Shown in pieces: positions 56,616-64,000 of a DNA stretch of 64,000 bases. Both the position numbers and the translations under genes were made by a program. Under the pieces are notes generated by a model. The model worked only from the letters and a program-made list of their open reading frames with translations. It was not told the DNA's origin and did not search any database. Source of the DNA: Powellomyces hirtus (Eukaryota; Chytridiomycota; Chytridiomycetes; Spizellomycetales; Powellomycetaceae); NCBI GenBank assembly GCA_025526995.1, contig JAHLKG010000030.1, positions 72,501-136,500 of the forward strand, written 5' to 3'. The stretch's first letter is position 1; every line of letters starts with the position of its first letter.

Positions 56616-58262
56616 ATGGCGTTCTATCGAGCAAACTACCTGGAATTCCAAGGAATAAACCAGAGTAAAGGTGTACCTAATGTGCAAAGGCACCAGATTG
56701 GACAGGCTCTCGACTACACTGACCTCGATGAGTACGATCGACCAAATGTGACCTATTCTTGGAACAGGAATATTCACGACAAAGACATGGCCACCAAACG
56801 GAACTATGTAGCGCCTGTTCACCATAAGCAGGCTTCTTCTGCGGACACTATGCGTATGTCAGCTGCCGAACATACAACGAAAGCCTACAAGGATGGCCAA
56901 GAGTACATTAAAGCCGAAAGGGATTTCCGCGCAAAGGAAAGGTACCTCGACAGCATCACTCCATCTAGAAGGAATCACACAGTGAGCATTGGTACTTCCA
57001 CCTCCACCAGCGGCTTGCCCATACCTGATGTTAAAGGCAATGTCTTTCACTACGATGCGGCTACAACCGCCCAAACGGGCATGAGGTTTGAAGCGCCTCA
57101 CAACCTCCCGGAAGTTCCACAATCTGCCGATCAATTAAACTCCAATTCTAAACGGATCAATCCTGTTATCCTCACAAGAGAGAAAGCCATATCCATAGAC
57201 AACGCAACCGGCTCAGGGTCGATTACTTTTGGATCGAGCTCTGTCCTCAAGCCTCCAGTGGTGTCCAACCCTTTCGAGTATACTGATCCAGCCATGCCTG
57301 GCGCCTTTCCAGATATGAAGGTTGTTGATGTGAAAAGAGATGAAGAAATGGAGGATGCATTTTACGTCAAGTCCGAGCCTGTAGAAACTAAACCAGAGAT
57401 TGCCTTGACGACTATCAATGATCCAAGAGAGGTAGAGGATATCATTGCCAATACTGAAATGGCTAGAAACGATTTCGTAGCCGTCCAAGCCCATTCTCCC
57501 TTTGCGAATCTGAGACAAAAGCCGTACAGCAGGAAGCCTCCCAAGAAGGAGAAGCTAACGGTAGAAAGGGCCGTTTTACGAACAGTTGATGCCGCTCAGG
57601 AGAGAGTTGCGGTTGGTGGAGTGGAGCCTTCGAGAGAGGTACAAGTCGAAACGATTAACCCTAGGGTTCGAGGGCATATTTCAACCCCATTCGTCGCTCA
57701 GGAAATGGTGGCCGACCGAATGGATCCTTTCAGAGAGATACAAATTAAGCCCATAAACCGTAGGGTTCGAGCGCAGACTCTAGTCCCAACGTTAGCCCGT
57801 GGTGTAAAGCGGGGTGGTGATGCAGAGGTGGAATCAGAGCGTAGAGCTCAAAAGCCGCGGGTTGGAAATCTTCCTGAAGCATACAGATTGAATCCAAGCA
57901 TAAAGCGTGTGGCGCTTGCAGGTGCCCCAGGGAGGCCAACAATCCATAAGAAACAAAGAACCGATGCTGATGTCCAGGAGATTACTTTGAAAGATCTTCG
58001 AGCTGTAACAAAGCGTGGCCGCAAGATTAATGCTCAGATCGACCCCACTGCTGTTATCGACCCCCGGCCTCCAAAGGTCGAGACAGCTACCGCTGGTTTC
58101 CTACGTCCTATTGCAAAGTTGCGCGGCCAACCAGAGATCGACTATGCCATACCGCCTAACTTCCAAGTAAATCCAGTAGTAGAGGAAGCAACAGGACTTA
58201 GAAAGAAGCGTCCTGTTGCAGCAGGTGCAACTAGACCCACCAAACGTCAAAGAGTAATTTAA
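56616..58262 (+). CDS. Large minor virion protein (PLV2), 548 aa
   Basis: Core TTKAYKDGQEYIKAERDFRA and RYLDSITPSRR plus SGLPIPDVKGNVFHYDA match PLV1. Basic C-terminal half with repeated REVQ(V/I)ETINPRVR / REIQIKPINRRVR segments, ending TKRQRVI. Probable interior or vertex protein. Confidence 0.65.
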   Translation: MAFYRANYLEFQGINQSKGVPNVQRHQIGQALDYTDLDEYDRPNVTYSWNRNIHDKDMATKRNYVAPVHHKQASSADTMRMSAAEHTTKAYKDGQEYIKAERDFRAKERYLDSITPSRRNHTVSIGTSTSTSGLPIPDVKGNVFHYDAATTAQTGMRFEAPHNLPEVPQSADQLNSNSKRINPVILTREKAISIDNATGSGSITFGSSSVLKPPVVSNPFEYTDPAMPGAFPDMKVVDVKRDEEMEDAFYVKSEPVETKPEIALTTINDPREVEDIIANTEMARNDFVAVQAHSPFANLRQKPYSRKPPKKEKLTVERAVLRTVDAAQERVAVGGVEPSREVQVETINPRVRGHISTPFVAQEMVADRMDPFREIQIKPINRRVRAQTLVPTLARGVKRGGDAEVESERRAQKPRVGNLPEAYRLNPSIKRVALAGAPGRPTIHKKQRTDADVQEITLKDLRAVTKRGRKINAQIDPTAVIDPRPPKVETATAGFLRPIAKLRGQPEIDYAIPPNFQVNPVVEEATGLRKKRPVAAGATRPTKRQRVI

Positions 58263-58353
58263 ACGCGTCGCGGCACGCGTCCAAGCATGTGTACCTAAGC
58301 TTAGAAGTTCCTACGAGCTGAAATATATCTCTTGTTACTTAGTAACTATAGAC

Positions 58354-61300
58354 ATGTCCGGATTGAACAGTAGAACATTGTCCGGCTTGCAAAATCTAGA
58401 AGATACCAACCTGATCAGTCCTGTTGTCTCGGGCAACATGAAGGCATTCACTGCCAATAGCAAGATTACTGGATTCCAAAAAATCGCTGCAGATACCGTG
58501 GAAAACAAAAATGGTGAACTTTTGGTTAATGATGTAACATCAATAGATCCGGTTACAATCTCAACAGAAGACGGTGTTGCCACCGTTGGATTAGAGATTA
58601 ACGACAAGTACCTATTGATAGATGAGGGTGCATTAGCCTACAAACCAGACGAATACGATTTTCCACTAAGTCACGACACAGACTCCAAAACAGTGGAGCT
58701 TGTTCTAGCAGCCCCCTTTGGTGTTACAGAAGAAGGTCTCTCTATGTTTTATGACAACTCGTTGGAAATCAACAATGGGGATCTCTCGGTTGTAAGGGAG
58801 ACACTACAGGCTCCTTTGGCCAGAGACGCCAACGGTGTGAAACTTTTACATGACGAATCACTGACCGTTCAACATGGACTACTGAAGGTGGACTATAATG
58901 ATCCTTTATTCATAGACTCTGACAGTAAGTTAACACTCGATTATGACGAGTCTCTTGTTGTTGACACTGAAGGGAAACTTTCGGTTGTACCGGAAACTCT
59001 GACGGAGCCAATCGCTCGGGGGGAGGACGGGTCGATTACTTTCAAGTACGGTCGAGGCCTCAAAGTAGAGGAAGGAGAACTTGTCAGTAATACAGAGGAT
59101 GTACTCAAGCCCTTGGGTGCCTTGCACAACGGTGGAATCTTTGACATGGGAATGGATGAATTGACAGAATTGGGTTACGATGCTTTAGCGGATCTTACAG
59201 ATGAAGTTCCAGACACAGATATCACTTTGTTGCGGCTTCGTACAAGTGATGACTTTACCCAGAAGAACACCCTTGCAACGTTTGGAGGCAAGGCCTTGGC
59301 TATCAAGTCCCAAGGGAACCATAAGATACCCTTCTACGGAGTTTTCGACGGCTTTAACGTATCAAGTCGATTTGAATACAATGACACGCTTTCTGAGCTG
59401 TCTGTGCCGCATGTAGAACTAAACCAAAACTTCAATCCTAATTCCAACGAGGCTGTAACGCAGTCGTATGTAGCTCAATACATACAGTCTGGCTCAGCTA
59501 TTGATGTAGCACCAGAAACCAATAATAAACGTCTTCTTAATGTTCGCACGGATGCCACATTGCAAGTTGATGCTAACAATAATCTAGGTGTAAACGTGTC
59601 ACCTTTGGTAAACGGGTCATCTGTAAAGATCGATGGAAACGGCAAGATTAGCGGTGGCTACATTTTCCAATCTGCTAATGGAGTACGCCTTCGAGAGGGA
59701 ACCAACAACGATGTGGTCCTGGCTCTTAATGTCGAGGGGGCGTTAGAAAAGGTAGGACTTAACACAATAAAGGAAAACATGACCTTTGGAAATGGGTTAA
59801 AGAGAACAGGTAACAGTGTCGCACTCGATCTGCAGGGGAGCGAACACATCCAAGTGTCAGGGAACACTGTGTCTACAACATTGAAACCGTACACCGCTGG
59901 CCAAAATGTTACAATCTCAAATAACACGATTTCGGTGAACATCCCAGAGGAGACTCCTTACTCGGGGGGGGCAGGGATTTCAATTGCAGGCAAAACGATT
60001 TCCAACACCACACAGATTCGTGCTGGGACAGGCATAACTGTTTTTGGATCACCTGCAATTGGCTGGACGATCTCGAGCCAAAATTTGAAACAAAACGACG
60101 ATGACGATGATGAAAAGAAGACCGACAATGAAGACGATACACTGAAGAACGAAAACAATGAAGTTGTACAGACGACAAGTCCTACAAGTCTGATTTTCCC
60201 AATTCCACTCATTCCAATCCCCCCAATTCCACCCATACCACCCCTGGTGCCAATCTTTCCAATTATCGGAGTCCTCCCTTCTCTCCTTGGTTTCCTCGGT
60301 GGGTTCGCAGTAATATTCGGGTACCAACGGGAACGCAAGAAGAAGAAGAATGCAGACGGTACTGATCAAGTTGACGAGAATGGAAATCCAATCTACGAAC
60401 TTGATGATGATGGAAACTACATCTGGTCTGAAGGATCCAATGTTGTGATCCACTCGGACAAGGACACCAGACGTACAACACTGATGTTCGACTCATGGCC
60501 GGAGGACGTAAGGGTTGGCAGGTGGTGCTATGGAATGAACTTGGAAAAGACTTGGGAGTTCGAAGAAAAGATATCGAGGCCTTGGACCATTGAGACAGTT
60601 AGTTCTCTCGTTCAACCATTGGACATGCGGCTAGTCACTGCTGAGTCATCCCTAGAGAATCACGCGACGCGTCTGTCCTCGGCAGAAGTATCTTTAGGTA
60701 CAATTGGGGGGAGGGTATCAACAGTGGAGAGTAAAGTTTCGGTACTAGAAGCTAACAGCCCCCTAACAGTTGGAAAAGGACTCCTCAAGAATAGCAACGT
60801 CATCTCTATCAACCCGTACCAATCAGAGACAATCTCTGCCATAGGAGACATCGTGTTTGGTATGCAGCGATGGGTTCCCTCCACGGTCTTCTTTACAGAT
60901 AGTGAGCCCTCGACAACCACCGTGTCCGGGGAGGCTTGGGGGAATGGTACGTATGTTATCTCTACAAGTCATACAGATAACGTTAATCGAGGCCATAAAG
61001 CGTTTGCCAACTGGGGGGGAAGTTTGTGGTTCACAAACCTGTATACGGGTGTTGGAGGAACTTCGAGTAGAACAACTTCAACAACAGCCGGAGGAATATC
61101 TTACGCTGGTGAGTGGCTCCAAATTCAACTTCCTGCTGCAAAGAGTATCTCGGCGGTCCGTGTTCGCTACAGGGATGGAGGGGACATACGAGGATGTCCT
61201 CAAACCTTTGCTGTTCTTGGGTCGAATGATGGGACAACTTGGAATGTCATGTATCATCAGTCAACACCCGTTGGGTGGACAGAACAGAACAGAGATCCAA

Positions 61301-64000
61301 AATGGTTCAATATGACGACCTCCACAGCGTATAGTTATCTCAGGTTCGTATGTCTCACCAACGGCGGTGGGTACGCCTATTGTGGCTGTAGACTGGAGTA
61401 TTTTACTCCATTAGATTCCGTAACGATTAACAAACCTCTGTTTATTGGAAATGGTTTAACAGGATCCAATGCAACCTTTTCAAAGACAATAACTGCCGAG
61501 GCAGCTCCTACAATAGGAACTCATCTTGTGAACAAAACATTCACGGATGGTACGTATGCAACTATTACAAACTTGGGAACCACAAACACCAATCTGACAT
61601 CGCTTACAACACGAGTTACAAGTGCCGAGACTTCATTAACCGGTAAGCAAAACAACCTTTCGGTTTCTGCAGGGCTAACTCTATCTAACAATGTTTTGGG
61701 TTACGACAGTAGTGTCATCTCCACGAAGGCTTCTACGGATGCCTTGACTACTCGTGTTGGCACTGCGGAGTCCTCGATCACATCGCTCCAAACCGGAAAG
61801 CAAAACTCGCTCTCGGTTTCTGCAGGGCTAACTCTATCTAACAATGTTTTGGGTTACGACAGTAGTGTCATCTCTACTAAAGCAAGCACCGACGCCTTGA
61901 CTACCCGTGTTGGCACTGCAGAGACCTCAATAACATCCCTCCAAAACGGTAAGCAGAATCTTCTCTCAGTTAGTAGTGGTATAACGCTTTCCAACAATGT
62001 TATCGGCTACGACTCGACGATTCTAGCAACCAAAAGTTCAGTTGATGCTCTCTCCACCTCTAAGCAGGATACAATCACTGCAGGGACTGGTCTTACCAAA
62101 ACTGGAGCAACGCTATCTGTAAATCCGGCCCAAACGCAGATAACTTCCGTTGGGACTCTTACAGCATTATCGGTCAATGGTTACATCAACATAACCAACA
62201 CTGGAAGCGTAGCGCTGTCTATAGCAGATAACGTATCCTTTGGACGTTGTGGTTCCAATACACAATGGTTTTCAAATGCGCAAACTGGCGATGCGATCAT
62301 CCGAGTGTCTAACTCGAAAGTGATTCGTCTGGGGACCAATACGAATGCATCAGTGGTAGATATATTCGACGGAGGTATGGTTGTCAACAGTGGGAACCTT
62401 ACGGTAGCTCAAGCTGCTACACTAGGCAATCATGTGGTCAACAAAACTTACGTTGATGGATCATTTGCCTCAATAGTATCCTTGAATACTACGAATACCA
62501 ATATCACGAATCTCACGGGTCGAGTGGTCTCTTTGGAAACCGGAGGCAGTACATCCAAAGAGATCACAGTCTGGAATAAACTGAAAGGCTCCGACACAAT
62601 TCCGGTCATTCTGCCTCCAGTGGGTGGAGCTGCTCTCACAGCGGCCAACTCTACCACAACCTCTTGGGAGTACCTAAACGGAACCTATAACGTGAATGCA
62701 TCAAGTTTCCACTCGGCGGGTTACGAGGCTTACAGAGGCTTCAAGTCGGAACGATTAACGGCTCCATGGGTCTCTGGAAACGGTACTTACAACTCGACAA
62801 CTGGTGTATATACTACTTCCACCGTTTCATGGATTGATGCCAATAGTACATTCGTACCAGGGGAATGGGTTGCAGTGGCATTGCCAGGTGCACGAACGAT
62901 CTCTTCAGTAACAATCTATCAAAGGCTTGGCGAACCCTCTCCATCAATGCCTCTGAGAATAGCGGTGTTAGTTGGACAATCCACATCAACCATGACGGTG
63001 GCAGTCGACCAAGATAATATCCCAGACGTTCCGAGTCATACGCTAAACTTTACAGGAGGTTCCTACAAGTATATAAGGCTTGTATGTCTCAAAACAAGAA
63101 CACCTTTTACCTTTTGTAACTTTTCCTTTAGTCTCACCACAACGACCGCCGGGTTTCCCCTTGCCCTCGATCATTCTCAAGTGAGAATTACCTCCACTGA
63201 GGATTCTTCATCACCAACTTCAGGGGCCCTCCAGGTAGCTGGAGGTCTAAGCGTTCAGAAATCCATCAACATTGGTACAGCTATGATTCCAGCTGGTATT
63301 ACGACAGAAATTGGTGGAAATACACCGTTAGTCAACTTTGAATCTAACTTCCGTTCTGCAGGAAAGAACACTACATTTGGGGGCGCCGCTGTCAGAATCG
63401 ATACTCGGGGAACAACCCCAGCGATCAACTTTTTCCAAAGAGCCGCCGGTACAACTGTGGAGACTGCCCCACTCATAATTGATTCAAATGGAAGCCTGGA
63501 GATACAAACAGCCACAGATTCTTCCTCTACAACAACTGGAGCATTGCGGATTGCAGGAGGTGTTGGTATAGCAAAAAAGTTGAATGTTGGTACAAGTATA
63601 AGCGTCAATGGGGCGCCTACAGCATGCTCACGACTGTCACTTTTGGGTCCCGATAACAATATAACACTAGGTCCCCATTTTACTGCTTACACATCGTCGA
63701 ATACCGCCCACCCTATTTTCCAGATATTAAATTGGGGAACAAACAACCAATCACTCAATTTTGATACGTACTTAGGAGGAGGGGGTACTTGGACAAGTTC
63801 CTTTGCAGGATCGTCCAGCCAAATCTACAAACTTAGCAACGCGTTACTCTTCAACTGGGGCGTGGCCCCAGTAGGTACCACAGTGCCAATGACTACTGCA
63901 ATGAGGATTGATCTAACTAACGGTAACGTTAGCATCTTAACTGCAACCGAGTCCTCTTCTACCACCACTGGAGCTCTCCAGGTAGCTGGAGGTGTTGGTA
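58354..64000 (+). CDS. Giant fibre protein (PLV2), 5' 1882 codons, open at the window edge
   Basis: ATG 58354 (MSGLNSRTLSGLQ). Same order as PLV1: beta-repeat shaft, conserved ALHNGGIFDMGMDE, acidic linker, Pro-rich hydrophobic stretch and Gly-rich segment ending GYQRERKKKK, discoidin-like domain (about 60880-61420), 51-residue repeats (about 61620-62050), second galactose-binding-like domain (about 62640-63170), then ALQVAGG repeats at the edge. The C-terminal head is outside. Pro-rich and poly-Lys segments are better conserved than the shaft. Confidence 0.85.
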   Translation, partial: MSGLNSRTLSGLQNLEDTNLISPVVSGNMKAFTANSKITGFQKIAADTVENKNGELLVNDVTSIDPVTISTEDGVATVGLEINDKYLLIDEGALAYKPDEYDFPLSHDTDSKTVELVLAAPFGVTEEGLSMFYDNSLEINNGDLSVVRETLQAPLARDANGVKLLHDESLTVQHGLLKVDYNDPLFIDSDSKLTLDYDESLVVDTEGKLSVVPETLTEPIARGEDGSITFKYGRGLKVEEGELVSNTEDVLKPLGALHNGGIFDMGMDELTELGYDALADLTDEVPDTDITLLRLRTSDDFTQKNTLATFGGKALAIKSQGNHKIPFYGVFDGFNVSSRFEYNDTLSELSVPHVELNQNFNPNSNEAVTQSYVAQYIQSGSAIDVAPETNNKRLLNVRTDATLQVDANNNLGVNVSPLVNGSSVKIDGNGKISGGYIFQSANGVRLREGTNNDVVLALNVEGALEKVGLNTIKENMTFGNGLKRTGNSVALDLQGSEHIQVSGNTVSTTLKPYTAGQNVTISNNTISVNIPEETPYSGGAGISIAGKTISNTTQIRAGTGITVFGSPAIGWTISSQNLKQNDDDDDEKKTDNEDDTLKNENNEVVQTTSPTSLIFPIPLIPIPPIPPIPPLVPIFPIIGVLPSLLGFLGGFAVIFGYQRERKKKKNADGTDQVDENGNPIYELDDDGNYIWSEGSNVVIHSDKDTRRTTLMFDSWPEDVRVGRWCYGMNLEKTWEFEEKISRPWTIETVSSLVQPLDMRLVTAESSLENHATRLSSAEVSLGTIGGRVSTVESKVSVLEANSPLTVGKGLLKNSNVISINPYQSETISAIGDIVFGMQRWVPSTVFFTDSEPSTTTVSGEAWGNGTYVISTSHTDNVNRGHKAFANWGGSLWFTNLYTGVGGTSSRTTSTTAGGISYAGEWLQIQLPAAKSISAVRVRYRDGGDIRGCPQTFAVLGSNDGTTWNVMYHQSTPVGWTEQNRDPKWFNMTTSTAYSYLRFVCLTNGGGYAYCGCRLEYFTPLDSVTINKPLFIGNGLTGSNATFSKTITAEAAPTIGTHLVNKTFTDGTYATITNLGTTNTNLTSLTTRVTSAETSLTGKQNNLSVSAGLTLSNNVLGYDSSVISTKASTDALTTRVGTAESSITSLQTGKQNSLSVSAGLTLSNNVLGYDSSVISTKASTDALTTRVGTAETSITSLQNGKQNLLSVSSGITLSNNVIGYDSTILATKSSVDALSTSKQDTITAGTGLTKTGATLSVNPAQTQITSVGTLTALSVNGYINITNTGSVALSIADNVSFGRCGSNTQWFSNAQTGDAIIRVSNSKVIRLGTNTNASVVDIFDGGMVVNSGNLTVAQAATLGNHVVNKTYVDGSFASIVSLNTTNTNITNLTGRVVSLETGGSTSKEITVWNKLKGSDTIPVILPPVGGAALTAANSTTTSWEYLNGTYNVNASSFHSAGYEAYRGFKSERLTAPWVSGNGTYNSTTGVYTTSTVSWIDANSTFVPGEWVAVALPGARTISSVTIYQRLGEPSPSMPLRIAVLVGQSTSTMTVAVDQDNIPDVPSHTLNFTGGSYKYIRLVCLKTRTPFTFCNFSFSLTTTTAGFPLALDHSQVRITSTEDSSSPTSGALQVAGGLSVQKSINIGTAMIPAGITTEIGGNTPLVNFESNFRSAGKNTTFGGAAVRIDTRGTTPAINFFQRAAGTTVETAPLIIDSNGSLEIQTATDSSSTTTGALRIAGGVGIAKKLNVGTSISVNGAPTACSRLSLLGPDNNITLGPHFTAYTSSNTAHPIFQILNWGTNNQSLNFDTYLGGGGTWTSSFAGSSSQIYKLSNALLFNWGVAPVGTTVPMTTAMRIDLTNGNVSILTATESSSTTTGALQVAGGVG

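Larger units (their letters stand above)
42165..64000 (+). mobile_element. PLV2: second Polinton-like virus, left part (runs off right edge)
   Basis: Begins TATCACAG, like the PLV1 tip TATGACAG, as part of a perfect palindrome. It carries a morphogenesis set orthologous to PLV1 but a different replication block. At least 21.8 kb are present and the fibre gene is still open at base 64000, so the right third is missing. One gene (coiled-coil) is frameshifted. Confidence 0.88.

Noticed and set aside
13857..64000. Classical Maverick/Polinton with family B DNA polymerase
   Set aside because: No polymerase B motifs in PLV1 or in the visible part of PLV2; replication proteins are primase-helicases.
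1..64000. tRNA or rRNA genes
   Set aside because: None seen; the only tRNA-like sequence is the copia primer site at 10452-10465.

Overview
The window is nuclear DNA of a fungus, most likely a basidiomycete. The evidence is a conserved Rrb1/GRWD1 gene with short GT-AG introns, a tyrosine recombinase of the Ndc10/GCR1_C (Crypton-like) type found in fungi, fungal-style Ty1/copia and Ty3/gypsy elements, and solo LTRs. The species cannot be told from the sequence. Most of the 64 kb is nested mobile DNA.

Layout. (1) 1-958: 5' part of rrb1 on the minus strand. (2) About 2.5-42.2 kb: a broken accessory cluster of roughly 6 kb of ancestral sequence. It holds an unknown spliced gene (2546-3572), a histone H3-like pseudogene (pieces at 3682-3839 and 12.0-12.94 kb) and a Crypton-like tyrosine recombinase gene (41573 down to 13333, minus strand). 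Into it were inserted a decayed gypsy element (from 3840) that itself carries a full copia element (5123-10832, TSD GATTC, with a chromodomain between integrase and RT); two related solo LTRs (12204-12478, TSD GACTC; 39325-39599, TSD CTGAT); and a 25.2-kb virus-like element (13857-39051, TSD GGCGT) sitting inside an exon of the recombinase gene. (3) 42165 to the right edge: a second virus-like element starting 592 bp upstream of the recombinase start codon and running off the window.

The two virus-like elements (called PLV1 and PLV2 here) are Polinton-like/adenovirus-like dsDNA viruses integrated in the genome. They share a morphogenesis set: double-jelly-roll-type major capsid protein (416 aa in both), penton-like protein (241 aa in both), A32-like packaging ATPase, a coiled-coil protein ending in YGGIFG, a small pVI-like protein, a virion protein with a conserved central motif, and a very long adenovirus-like fibre. 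They also share a chromodomain retroviral-type integrase and a tyrosine-recombinase-like protein. Their replication modules differ: PLV1 has an AEP primase fused to a UL9-like SF2 helicase, PLV2 a PrimPol-D5 SF3 helicase. PLV1 adds a CheY-like receiver protein and a papain-like protease; PLV2 adds a fused m6A/m5C DNA methyltransferase and two zinc proteins. PLV1 has 1.4-1.65-kb terminal inverted repeats built of tandem hairpin units, and both elements begin with a perfect 52-54-bp palindrome.

The most unexpected signal lies outside the viral elements: fifteen units, fourteen of exactly 69 bp and one of 70, with GGAC...GTCC inverted ends. They form nearly the whole of most introns of the accessory genes and also lie in tandem beside them, but are absent from the rrb1 introns. 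They look like a fixed-length introner family.
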